Positions 1 through 6,834 of a DNA stretch of 13,314 nt are shown in pieces. Origin of the DNA: a bacterium (GTDB lineage: Bacteria; Spirochaetota; Spirochaetia; Treponematales; Rectinemataceae); the NCBI GenBank assembly GCA_021813065.1, contig JAKALZ010000020.1, forward strand, positions 1 to 13,314, written 5' to 3'. The notes below the pieces were generated by a model. The model ran no database searches. It saw only the letters and a list, made by a program, of their open reading frames with translations, and had not been told where the DNA came from. Numbering within the stretch: position 1 is the first letter of the stretch; each line of letters opens with the position of its first letter. A program made the position numbers and the translations under genes.

Positions 1-653
1 ATCTCGAAACCGACGAGGATTTTCTTCCACTGGCCCTTCTTGAAATACTCTGAAAATCCTGTGTCGAAGTTGAGATTCGTTGGCGACGCGCCATCGCTGT
101 CCCAATTTTTAACTGGCAAGAAGCGGCGAAGCACGGGCTTCGCGATCGTCATCACAGCCAGCAGGTAGAGCGCCGAGAGCACGATGTCGGACGTGTGCAC
201 CGCGAGGTACACATTCATGTCCACATTGAGGGCGGTCTTGATCGCCGCGAGGTTCGGCGTGCCGCCGGTGTAGAGCCCCGCGAGCATGCCGGCGACCTTG
301 TAGGACTCGGCGCTCGTCGACCTGAAGAAGGCGTAGGCGATTCCACCGACCACGCTCACCGAGAGCGCCGCGAGGGCGAATGTCAGAATAGCCTTGCCCG
401 ACAGCTTTCTCCACTGCGCAAAATCCACCGAAAAGAGCAGGAGCGGGATCGAAAGCGCGACCGCGACACTGGAGAGCGTGTCGAGAAGTCCAGCTGACGA
501 GCTCGGCAGGATACCGATATTCCCAATCGCGAGCCCGACGACATAGCAGACGATGAGCGTGCTCCACTTGGACATGACGCGAACGCGCTCCTTCACGAAG
601 AGAAACAGAATCGGAAAGAACACCACAAAAGTCGCAAGAACGATATCTGACAT
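1..653 (-). CDS. DUF819 family integral membrane protein (5' part; C-terminus off the left edge)
   Basis: About 217 residues are visible and the frame is still open at the window edge. The ATG at 651-653 is preceded on the minus strand by a GAAAGGA ribosome site. The N-terminus starts in a hydrophobic helix (ATFVVFFPILFLF), and further hydrophobic segments alternate with short loops. The motif AGMLAGLYTGGTPNLAAI at about residues 90-107, and LLLFSVDFAQWRKL at about 71-84, are typical of the DUF819 (YjcL-like) family of roughly 380-400 residues, so slightly more than half is present. The family is an inner-membrane protein of poorly defined, possibly transporter, function. The gene lies 86 bp downstream of the dehydrogenase gene on the same strand, so cotranscription is possible. 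No coding anomaly is seen. The family call is from motif recognition; the substrate is unknown. Confidence 0.8.
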   Translation of the reverse strand, partial: MSDIVLATFVVFFPILFLFVKERVRVMSKWSTLIVCYVVGLAIGNIGILPSSSAGLLDTLSSVAVALSIPLLLFSVDFAQWRKLSGKAILTFALAALSVSVVGGIAYAFFRSTSAESYKVAGMLAGLYTGGTPNLAAIKTALNVDMNVYLAVHTSDIVLSALYLLAVMTIAKPVLRRFLPVKNWDSDGASPTNLNFDTGFSEYFKKGQWKKILVGFE

Positions 654-739
654 TGAACAATCCTTTCGGGACGCTGCGGTGGAGCGGCCATGCGTGATTG
701 CGCGCTATTGCCGTGCGGCCGGCGCGCCTCTTCTCCGGC

Positions 740-1648
740 CTACAGCCCTCCGTGTCGAGAGATTGAGCGGACAAAGAGCCCTGGGACATGCCGAGACAAG
801 AAAACTCCGAGCCGCGCTTTGAAATCAAAGGCTACCTTAATTTCGAGCGCGCCCGCGCCCACGCTGTTCCACACAAGGCGCGCGGTTTCGGCCGGGTCCT
901 GACCAGCTTGCTGCAGCGGGTCGAGTTCACCGTGTTTTGAGCCATCGCCCGCGAAGGCATTCTCTGAGATCGCGGTGCGCACGAATCCCGGGTACACCAT
1001 CGAAATCTGGATGCCGCTGCCATGGAGCTCGGCTCTCAGCGAACCGAAAAATCCCGCGAGCGCGTGCTTCGATGCGGAATACGCGGTGCGCCAGGGCGCG
1101 CCCATCAGTCCCGCCACGCTCGAAATGGCGACAATGGTGCCGGAATCGCGCGCGCGCATGCCAGGCAGGATCGCTCTTGTCAGCGCCACCGAGGCGCTGA
1201 AATTGGTGCGCACAATTGCGTCGAACACTTCGGGCGCGGTTTCGGCGAACTTCGCGCGCTGGCTCACTCCCGCGTTGAGCGCTAGCACATCGATGCGGCC
1301 GAATATCGCTTCCGCGCGGCGCGCGGCAGCGGCGCACGCCGACAGATCCGCCAGGTCGAAGGGGAGAATAACGCACTCGGGGCGCGCGCTGCCAGTCTCA
1401 TGCGAGCTCGCATGCTCGAATTTCGTTCTGGAAGCCCTCTGCGCGCTGACGGTCCCGCCTTTCGAACTGCCAGTCTCATGCGCGCTGGCAGCCCCGCACC
1501 TCTCCGCGGTCTCGCGGAGCGCCGCCTCATTCCGCCCCGAGAGGAGGAGCCGCGCGCCGCGCCGCGCCGCCTCAACCGCGAGGGCGCGGCCTATGCCAGA
1601 TGAGGCACCGGTGATCCACACAACCTTTTCTTCGAGCGTCTGACGCAT
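740..1648 (-). CDS. SDR family NAD(P)-dependent oxidoreductase with an internal tandem-repeat insert
   Basis: A 302-residue classical short-chain dehydrogenase. The cofactor motif TGASSGIG is at residues 13-20, NAG at 125-127, the structural Asn near 149, the catalytic Ser at 177 and YSASK (Tyr190, Lys194) at 190-194. All catalytic residues are present, so it is probably active as an oxidoreductase on an unknown alcohol or ketone. The C-terminal extension (about 245-302) resembles DHRS7/YqjQ-type members. Residues 54-92 are three degenerate 13-residue repeats. In normal SDRs the sequence before this (AERCG) would lead almost directly to the CVILPFDLAD strand, so the insert sits in a surface loop between the second beta-alpha unit and beta 4. 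The ATG at 1646-1648 has no Shine-Dalgarno site, but a good promoter lies right upstream, suggesting a leaderless message. It is divergent from the resolvase-like gene. Confidence 0.88.
   Translation of the reverse strand: MRQTLEEKVVWITGASSGIGRALAVEAARRGARLLLSGRNEAALRETAERCGAASAHETGSSKGGTVSAQRASRTKFEHASSHETGSARPECVILPFDLADLSACAAAARRAEAIFGRIDVLALNAGVSQRAKFAETAPEVFDAIVRTNFSASVALTRAILPGMRARDSGTIVAISSVAGLMGAPWRTAYSASKHALAGFFGSLRAELHGSGIQISMVYPGFVRTAISENAFAGDGSKHGELDPLQQAGQDPAETARLVWNSVGAGALEIKVAFDFKARLGVFLSRHVPGLFVRSISRHGGL
1373..1489 (-). repeat. Three 39-bp degenerate tandem repeats inside the SDR gene
   Basis: Read on the coding strand, units are 1489-1451, 1450-1412 and 1411-1373. Each is exactly 13 codons. 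They translate to ASAHETGSSKGGT, VSAQRASRTKFEH and ASSHETGSARPEC. Units 1 and 3 are nearly identical over the first 23 bases (core CATGAGACTGGCAG); unit 2 is more diverged. Unit 1 contains a 7-bp inverted repeat (CTGCCAG/CTGGCAG), and unit 2/3 share a 16-bp perfect palindrome (CATGCGAGCTCGCATG) at 1399-1414. The period being a multiple of three keeps the dehydrogenase frame open. Confidence 0.75.
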
Positions 1649-1657
1649 GATGGCGAA

Positions 1658-1686
1658 AGAATATGACGGTGAGATAGCGCGGTCAA
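1658..1686 (-). promoter_or_regulatory. Sigma-70-type promoter for the SDR gene, probably leaderless
   Basis: On the minus strand TTGACC (1686-1681), a 17-bp spacer and TATTCT (1663-1658) precede the SDR start. The expected start of transcription near 1651 is only about 3 nt before the ATG at 1648, and no Shine-Dalgarno sequence is present. This points to a leaderless or nearly leaderless mRNA. Confidence 0.5.
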
Positions 1687-1724
1687 GGCAAGGCGGGTAT
1701 CATTGTTTCGAGGAGGGTTGCAGC

Positions 1725-2216
1725 ATGGCGAAGACCATTGGATATGTCAGGCCTGGCGTCTACGGATCGGACATCGACTCTCAGGCCGCCACGCTTATCG
1801 AAGCCGGCGCCGAAACCATATCCGTCGAGGGGGCGCTCACGGATGACGCCGACAAGCCGGTATTGCACCGCGTCTTCGAGGCGCTTTCGACCGGCGACAC
1901 ACTTGTCGTCGCTTCGCTGGACAGACTGGCGCACACACCGACCGAACTCTTCTATTTGCTTGACGAAATTATGAAGCGGGGCGCGATCTTGAAAAGCCTG
2001 CGGGAAAATTTGACGCTGGAAGGCGAGAATGGGCTACGCTCGCCACACGTGGCGCATGCGCCGCATGCTCCGAGCGCGCCCGATGACAGCTCTTTCATAC
2101 GCCACCTTGGCATTCTTATTGATTTTGAACGCGCGATACTCAAAGAGTGGCAGCGCAAAACGATCGGTGCCGCCAAACAGCGCCGTGAAATCGGTACTTC
2201 GCGGCGAAGGCGCTAG
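1725..2216 (+). CDS. Degenerate serine-resolvase-like protein (no catalytic Ser, no HTH domain)
   Basis: A 163-residue protein. The start at 1725 is chosen because AGGAGGG (1711-1717) lies 7 nt upstream and because the fold begins at once with MAKTIGYVR; a longer reading from 1647 has no ribosome site. The pattern GY-R-(9-10)-DxQ, then LVVASLDRLAHTPTELFYLLDEI at about 60-82, is the N-terminal resolvase/invertase domain. In active enzymes the motif is YxRVST; here it is YVRPG, so the nucleophilic Ser (Ser10 of gamma-delta resolvase) is Gly11. The Arg71 equivalent is His70, while the Arg8 and Arg68 equivalents (Arg9, Arg67) remain. The E-helix (FIRHLGILIDFERAILKEWQRKT) is kept, but the protein stops in a basic tail (GTSRRRR) where the helix-turn-helix would start. 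Residues 108-119 are a 3-residue repeat insert. It is probably recombination-inactive: a decayed remnant or a domesticated regulator. No transposon ends are visible. Confidence 0.7.
   Translation: MAKTIGYVRPGVYGSDIDSQAATLIEAGAETISVEGALTDDADKPVLHRVFEALSTGDTLVVASLDRLAHTPTELFYLLDEIMKRGAILKSLRENLTLEGENGLRSPHVAHAPHAPSAPDDSSFIRHLGILIDFERAILKEWQRKTIGAAKQRREIGTSRRRR
2046..2081 (+). repeat. Four 9-bp in-frame tandem repeats in the resolvase-like gene
   Basis: Four consecutive 9-bp units encode HVA, HAP, HAP and SAP. The units are CACGTGGCG, CATGCGCCG, CATGCTCCG and AGCGCGCCC. The insert lies between the catalytic-domain core (ending GENGLRSP) and the long E-helix, a place where resolvases have only a short turn. 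A similar 9-bp periodic tract occurs at 10997-11059. Confidence 0.6.
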
Positions 2217-2345
2217 CAAGCACTTTTCGGCTTTGCCGCAGCCCGCGAACCAGATCGCTTCACGATACACTAGACCGCTAAACGGCACCGCTAAAGCGAG
2301 GCGCCCATCCACCACGCGGTGAACCCGACCGCTCCGCAGAGCGGC
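2217..2345. other. Convergent intergenic region with a small hairpin
   Basis: This stretch separates the resolvase-like gene (plus) from the CBS-ACT gene (minus). It holds a short inverted repeat, CCGCTC-CGCA-GAGCGG at 2329-2344, immediately downstream of the CBS-ACT stop. It could act as a weak terminator or mRNA 3' end, but it lacks a T-run. Two copies of CCGCTAAA occur near 2275 and 2288. No gene is supported here. Confidence 0.35.
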
Positions 2346-2990
2346 TCAGGTTTCCCTGATATCGACCACTTTCTCGACGACGGGCGCGATCGCGGCGATC
2401 AGCGCGCTCTTGTCCACGCCGCTCACCTTGGCAACGCAGTAGCCATTGGTTGGGTCTTCGCCCTCGAAGGTCGCGAATGAGATGATGTTGCCACCGCTCT
2501 TGGTAATCGCGCTTGAAAGTTTCGCGAGCTCGCCCTTCTTTTCGGGAAGAAGCAGGGTGAGGCGAAGGCCCTTGTGCCGCGCGCCGAAGAGCTCGATGAA
2601 GAGCTTGAAGAGATCGGTCTGGGTAATGATGCCGATGAGCACTTCGCCACGCACGACGGGCAAACCAGAAATCTGGTTATCCGCCATAATGCGGGCCGCC
2701 TCTTCAATGGGCAGATCCTCTCCCGCGGTGATCACGTTTTTTGTCATTACTTTTTCGACTTTCAGCTTCGAGAGCAGGTAATGCATCTCGTAGATATCGA
2801 GCGAGGATGCCGATGAGGGCGACGCGTGGATAAGATCGAGCGAGGTGACGATGCCGATGAGCTTGCCGTCTTTGTCGACGACGGGAAGTCTCTTTATTTT
2901 TTCGCGGCGCATGATGGCTTGAGCCTCAGGCACCGTGGTATCGGATGTAATCGTAATCGGGTTGCGGGTCATTCTCTGGCCGACGTTCAT
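2346..2990 (-). CDS. CBS-CBS-ACT domain protein (AcuB-like)
   Basis: A 214-residue soluble cytoplasmic protein. The first CBS motif is at about residues 7-57 (MTRNPITITSDTTVPEAQAIM...RLPVVDKDGKLIGIVTSLDL) and the second at about 80-130 (MTKNVITAGEDLPIEEAARIMADNQISGLPVV...IGIITQTDL). A C-terminal ACT domain spans about 141-214 (LRLTLLLPEKKGELAKLSSAI...). CBS pairs bind adenine nucleotides and ACT domains usually bind amino acids, so a nutrient sensor is likely; the ligand is unknown. The start at 2988-2990 has GGAGG 5-6 nt upstream. It is the last gene of the liv cluster, 65 bp after livF, and may be cotranscribed, which would fit a role in controlling branched-chain amino acid use (inference). 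Length and domain order match AcuB family proteins, whose role in acetoin use is not indicated here. Confidence 0.87.
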   Translation of the reverse strand: MNVGQRMTRNPITITSDTTVPEAQAIMRREKIKRLPVVDKDGKLIGIVTSLDLIHASPSSASSLDIYEMHYLLSKLKVEKVMTKNVITAGEDLPIEEAARIMADNQISGLPVVRGEVLIGIITQTDLFKLFIELFGARHKGLRLTLLLPEKKGELAKLSSAITKSGGNIISFATFEGEDPTNGYCVAKVSGVDKSALIAAIAPVVEKVVDIRET

Positions 2991-3037
2991 GACATACCTC
3001 CGTGAATGCGTGGTGAGGAAAGCTCCCTCATCTCCAA

Positions 3038-3067
3038 AGTATACACCTAAAGCGCTTACAGACCCAA
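3038..3067 (-). promoter_or_regulatory. Possible internal promoter before the CBS-ACT gene
   Basis: On the minus strand TATACT (3043-3038) is preceded after 18 bp by TTGGGT, which overlaps the end of livF. The -35 match is weak, so this is only a candidate for separate expression of the CBS-ACT gene. Confidence 0.2.
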
Positions 3068-3769
3068 ATACGCCTTGCGGACTTCTTCGTTCTCCAGCAG
3101 GCGCTCCGCCGTGTCGGACATCTTGATGAGTCCGTTCTGGAGCACATAGCCTTTGTTCGCGATCTTAAGGGCCATGTTCGCGTTCTGTTCTACGAGCAGC
3201 ACGGTCGTTTTCCGCTCCTTGTTGATCTTCTGAATGACCTCGAAAATATTCTGCACAACGAGGGGCGCGAGACCGAGCGAGGGTTCGTCGAGGAGGAGGA
3301 GGTGCGGATTCGCCATCAGCGCGCGCGATACCGCGAGCATCTGTTGTTCGCCGCCGGAGAGTGTGCCGCCGAGCTGATTCCGCCGCTCCGCGAGCCTCGG
3401 AAAGATTGAGAACACTTCTTCGATATCGCGCTTGATGCCCTCTTTGTCGCTCCGGAGAAAGGCTCCCATGTCGAGATTCTCCGATACCGTGAGTTGCGGG
3501 AAGATGCGGCGCCCTTCGGGGACTTGCGACACGCCCATCTGCACGATCTTATTGGGGCTCATTTTTGATATCTCTTTGCCGTTCAGAAAAATCGCGCCCC
3601 CACGGATCGGGGTGATGCCGCAGATGCTCATGAGAGTAGTCGTCTTGCCAGCGCCGTTCGCGCCGATCAGCGTGACGATCTCACCCTCGTCGACCGAAAT
3701 CGATATGCCCTTCAAAGCCTGGATGTTTCCATAGAATGTGCTGATATCTTTAAGCTCGAGCAGTGCCAT
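3056..3769 (-). CDS. livF: Branched-chain amino acid ABC transporter, ATP-binding protein LivF
   Basis: A 237-residue ATPase of the HAAT (LIV-I) importer, acting on the cytoplasmic face with LivG. Visible motifs are Walker A GANGAGKT (36-43), the Q-loop in SQVPEGRRIFP (81-91), signature LSGGE (137-141), Walker B LLLLDE (157-162), and VEQN in place of the usual switch His, which is characteristic of LivF. The length equals that of known LivF proteins. The ATG at 3767-3769 lies just 1 nt after the livG stop, and its ribosome site AGGAGAG is formed by the last codons of livG, implying translational coupling. No missing residues. It ends 65 bp before the CBS-ACT gene. Confidence 0.96.
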   Translation of the reverse strand: MALLELKDISTFYGNIQALKGISISVDEGEIVTLIGANGAGKTTTLMSICGITPIRGGAIFLNGKEISKMSPNKIVQMGVSQVPEGRRIFPQLTVSENLDMGAFLRSDKEGIKRDIEEVFSIFPRLAERRNQLGGTLSGGEQQMLAVSRALMANPHLLLLDEPSLGLAPLVVQNIFEVIQKINKERKTTVLLVEQNANMALKIANKGYVLQNGLIKMSDTAERLLENEEVRKAYLGL

Positions 3770-3770
3770 A

Positions 3771-4571
3771 TTACTCTCCTAGGTACGCCTTGATGACATC
3801 GGGATTCCGCTTGATCTCCCTCGGGGTTCCTTCCGCGATAAGCCTGCCGTAGTCGAGCACGTAGATGCGCTCGCTCACGTTCATGACGAGGCTCATGTCG
3901 TGCTCGATGAGCAGAATGGTGATCTTCTCCTGGTCGCGGATGATGTTGATGGTCTCCTCGAGTTCCTTGGTCTCCTGCGCGTTCATGCCCGCGACTGGCT
4001 CGTCGAGGAGAAGGAGGAATGGGTCGGTGGCCAGTGCCCGCGCGATCTCGAGTCGGCGCTGCTCGCCATAGGGAAGGTTCTTCGCCATCTCGTTCACATA
4101 GGTGTCGAGCTTGAGCTTTTTCAGGATTTCGTAGCTCTCGTCGATCACGCGCTGCTCTTCCTGGCGGGTCGATGCGTCGCGGACGATCGCCTTGAAAATT
4201 CCCGCCTTGAGCGAGTTGTGCCGACCGATCATGACATTCTCCAGGACGCTCATGTTGCCGAAGAGCCGTATGTTCTGGAAGGTTCGCGCGAGGCCCTTCT
4301 GGTTGATGATGTTCGGTTTGAGGCCGCTGATCTCCTCGGCGTGGCCCTTGCGGTTGCGGATCTTCACCGTGCCCTCGGTTGGTTTGTACACGCCGGTGAT
4401 GCAGTTGAAGATCGTCGTCTTGCCCGCGCCGTTCGGGCCGATAAGCGCCGCGATCTCGCCTTCGTCGATGTGCATCGAAACGCCGTCGATGGCGCGGAGG
4501 CCGCCGAAGGTCATGACGAGGTCATCGATCTCGAGTATTTCTTTCTGGTATTGGAGTTTTTCGGTGCTCAT
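3771..4571 (-). CDS. livG: Branched-chain amino acid ABC transporter, ATP-binding protein LivG
   Basis: A 266-residue ATPase, partner of LivF. Walker A GPNGAGKT is at 45-52, Q-loop Gln99 in ARTFQNIRLF, signature LPYGEQ at 166-171, Walker B LLLLDE at 186-191 and switch His224 in IEHDM. The C-terminal LIAEGTPREIKRNPDVIKAYLG is diagnostic of LivG. The start at 4569-4571 overlaps the livM stop by 4 bp (ATGA), the normal coupling for this pair. The same frame stays open upstream through livM as far as 5975, but that upstream part is an antiparallel-free shadow of livM coding sequence and not a fused protein. The short basic stretch before residue 13 is slightly longer than in some homologues. No defects are seen. 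Confidence 0.96.
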   Translation of the reverse strand: MSTEKLQYQKEILEIDDLVMTFGGLRAIDGVSMHIDEGEIAALIGPNGAGKTTIFNCITGVYKPTEGTVKIRNRKGHAEEISGLKPNIINQKGLARTFQNIRLFGNMSVLENVMIGRHNSLKAGIFKAIVRDASTRQEEQRVIDESYEILKKLKLDTYVNEMAKNLPYGEQRRLEIARALATDPFLLLLDEPVAGMNAQETKELEETINIIRDQEKITILLIEHDMSLVMNVSERIYVLDYGRLIAEGTPREIKRNPDVIKAYLGE

Positions 4572-5839
4572 TTCGCGGCTTCCTTTCGCTCGAAGGTATA
4601 CTGCTTGCGCCTGCGTGGAATGAGGCCATCGGGCTTGAAAATGATGACGAGAATCATCGCGATGCCGTAGATGAGCATGCGGTACTGGGCGAGCGCCCGG
4701 AAATACTCGGGGAGTAGCTTGAGGAGAATCGCGCCACCGATGACGCCAGGTATCGAGCCCGTACCGCCGATGACTACCGCCATAAGGATGATGATCGATT
4801 CCCAGAGCGTGAAGCTGTCGGGGTTGATGTAGGTCGTCTGCGCTGCCATGAGAACGCCCGCCATGCCCGCCCAGAACGCGCCCAGCGCGAAGGTGATGAG
4901 TTTGTTCTTGACGAGGTTGACGCCCATCGCCTGACACGCGATCTCGTCTTCGCGCATCGCCTCGAGCGCTCGGCCCACCTTCGAGTCCTCGATCCGCCGC
5001 ACGACAAATATCGTGATGATGACGAGCACGAAGGCGATGAAGTAGATGTAGGTCGCCGCCTTGATTGGCGGCAGCTTTTGATTGAAGAACCAGGGGCGTG
5101 GGATGAGGCTGATGCCCGTCGCGCCACCCGTGATGTCGCTCGAGTTCTGCATCACCATGCGGAATATCTCGCCGAACGCGAGCGTGATGATGGCAAGATA
5201 GTCGCCCCTGAGCCTGAGCACGGGAAGGCTGAGGAGCACGCCGAAAAGCGTCGCGACGATGCCCGCCAGCGGCAGCGATATCCAGAAGAGCCAGCCCGTG
5301 TTGATCCCCGCGGAGACAAAGGATGGGCCCACATACTTCCACATGAGACCGTAGGTGTAGGCGCCCACACCGAAAAACGCGGCGTAGCCGAGGTTGAGAA
5401 GGCCGCCCAGCCCCACGACGATGTTGAGCCCGAGGCCTAGAATCACATAGATGAAGGCGGTGATCATGACGTTCGTATGGTACATTCCGAAGAGGAAGGG
5501 ATACGCGATCGCGAAGGCCATCAGCGCGAGAATCGAGCTTTTGCGGATCGCGGGTTTCGCGAAGTATTCGCTGAGCCGCGCCTTCGCGGCGCCGAACCCG
5601 GAGTTCGACTGAGCCTTTCCGCCCCGTCGCTCGTTCCAGTCGAGAGCGATTTTCCACACAAACGAGAGTACGAAGGCCGCGATTCCCACGAGGGGCAGGT
5701 TGCCCCAGCGGAAGTCGACCTTCGCCACGCCCATGGTCACATTGACTTTCATCACCATGAGCGGAAAGAGCAGAATCATGAACCACAGCGCGTTGAGGAG
5801 CGATCTTCCAATATCGGTCAACAGTGATCGTGTTTTCAT
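4568..5839 (-). CDS. livM: Branched-chain amino acid ABC transporter, permease LivM
   Basis: A 423-residue inner-membrane permease. It is of the long LivM type: an N-terminal section of about 90 residues with two hydrophobic helices and a charged linker (WNERRGGKAQSNSG) precedes the conserved core. The core starts near residue 100 with MALIAYPFLFGMYHTNV-like sequence and includes GLGLNIVVGLGGLLNLGYAAFFGVGAYTYG, LPVLRLRGDYLAIITLAFGEI and the EAA-type cytoplasmic loop around VGRALEAMREDEIACQAMGVN, which contacts the ATPases. IPGVIGGAILLKLLPEYFR follows near the end. The ATG at 5837-5839 has an AGGTG ribosome site that overlaps the end of livH, only 3 nt away. It pairs with LivH, which is interrupted in this sequence, so function of the complex depends on how LivH is made. 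Confidence 0.95.
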   Translation of the reverse strand: MKTRSLLTDIGRSLLNALWFMILLFPLMVMKVNVTMGVAKVDFRWGNLPLVGIAAFVLSFVWKIALDWNERRGGKAQSNSGFGAAKARLSEYFAKPAIRKSSILALMAFAIAYPFLFGMYHTNVMITAFIYVILGLGLNIVVGLGGLLNLGYAAFFGVGAYTYGLMWKYVGPSFVSAGINTGWLFWISLPLAGIVATLFGVLLSLPVLRLRGDYLAIITLAFGEIFRMVMQNSSDITGGATGISLIPRPWFFNQKLPPIKAATYIYFIAFVLVIITIFVVRRIEDSKVGRALEAMREDEIACQAMGVNLVKNKLITFALGAFWAGMAGVLMAAQTTYINPDSFTLWESIIILMAVVIGGTGSIPGVIGGAILLKLLPEYFRALAQYRMLIYGIAMILVIIFKPDGLIPRRRKQYTFERKEAAK

Positions 5840-5842
5840 GAC

Positions 5843-6745
5843 TTACACCTTCTGTCTCTGGGATCGGCCGAGGATTCCGTCGGGCTTGATGAGGAGAATC
5901 AGAATGAGAATGATGAACGCGAACGCGTCCTCGTAGTCGCTCGAAATGTAACCGGTGCCGAGGCTCTCTGTCCAACCGAGCACGAAACTGCCGAGCACCG
6001 CGCCCGGAATGCTTCCAATGCCGCCCAGCACCGCCGCGACGAAGGCTTTGATGCCCGCGATAAAGCCGATGTAGTAGTTGATCTGTCCCATATAGGAGCA
6101 GATGAGCACGCCGCCGACAGCCGCGAGCGCCGAGCCGATAATGAAGGTCACCGAGATGACTTGATTAACGTCGACGCCGACGAGCTGCGCCATGTGCATG
6201 TCCTGCGCGGTGGCGCGCATCGCCTTGCCTATGCGCGTAAATTTGATCAGGATGGTGAGAAGCACCATGATAACCGCGGTTGTCACGAGGATAATGAGCT
6301 GTGTCGAGTTGATTTATTCCTTATATGGCTGGAGCCATGAGAATTCCGGAAGATATGAGGGGAAGGGAAGAAATTTCTCGGTCTGAGCGAGAAGCACGAA
6401 GTTCTGCAGAACGATAGAGACGCCGATCGCGCTGATGAGGGCCGAAAGCCTCGGTTTTTCGCGGAGCGGGCGATACGCGATCTTCTCAATGGTAAATCCA
6501 AACGCCGCCGCGTAGACAATAGAAAGAAGCACAGAAAGGAGCAGCACGAAACCGACAGGCATGCCGTTGGAAAAGAAGAAACCGCCCAAGATGAGGGCCG
6601 TAAATCCACCGATCATATAAATTTCGCCGTGGGCAAAGTTGATGAGCTGGATGATGCCGTACACCATGGTGTATCCGAGCGCGATGAGCGCGTAGATACT
6701 TCCTTTTGCCGTACCGCTTAGAAAAAGCTTTAAAAAATAATCCAT
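5843..6745 (-). pseudogene. livH: Branched-chain amino acid ABC transporter permease LivH, interrupted by an in-frame TAA
   Basis: Codons 1-143 run from the ATG at 6743-6745 (ribosome site AAGGA) through the LivH N-terminus: MDYFLKLFLSGTAKGSIYAL, GYTMVYGIIQLINFAHGEIYMIGG and AYRPLREKPRLSALISAIGVSIVLQN. A TAA stop at 6316-6314 follows. The very same frame then continues without a gap (INSTQLIILVTT...) into the second half, with RIGKAMRATAQDMHMAQLVGVDVNQVI, GQINYYIGFIAGIKAFVAAVLGGIGSIPGA and LIKPDGILG. Total length including the stop codon position is 300, the normal LivH size, and no other change is visible. So one codon (number 144) is nonsense, in the loop before a membrane helix. Options are a real nonsense mutation, a sequence error, readthrough, or two half-proteins, the second perhaps from GTG 6286, which lacks a good ribosome site. 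Everything around it in the operon is intact, which argues for a recent change or an error. Confidence 0.9.
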
Positions 6746-6777
6746 GTGATGATCCTTGGGAATAGGATTCTTACAAA

Positions 6778-6811
6778 GAAGCCGTTCCGCCTTGTGGGCC
6801 AGAACGGCTTC
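6778..6811 (-). terminator. Intercistronic hairpin between livK and livH (probable attenuator / mRNA 3' end)
   Basis: A perfect 10-bp inverted repeat, GAAGCCGTTC / GAACGGCTTC with a 14-nt loop, starts about 23 nt after the livK stop. On the minus strand it is followed by TTTGT, a poor T-run. Such hairpins after a binding-protein gene commonly cause partial termination or protect the upstream mRNA, giving more binding protein than permease. Confidence 0.6.
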
Positions 6812-6834
6812 AGAGAGGCTCGCAGAAAAAGGTG

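Noticed and set aside
975..1643. 222-residue open frame opposite the SDR gene
   Set aside because: Antisense to catalytic motifs of the dehydrogenase; low-complexity Arg/Ala/Ser composition.
1725..2216. Active transposon or integron resolvase
   Set aside because: No catalytic Ser, no helix-turn-helix, and no terminal inverted repeats, target duplications or transposase nearby.
4572..5975. Long open frame continuous with livG upstream (would make a 734-residue protein)
   Set aside because: The upstream part overlaps livM and the livH end in another frame, is rich in His/Arg/Pro with no domain, and livG has its own well-placed ATG with ATGA coupling.
5843..6286. A separate, normally initiated second-half LivH gene
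   Set aside because: The GTG at 6286 has no Shine-Dalgarno site and would remove the residues just before a conserved helix; the frame is simply continuous with the first half across the TAA.
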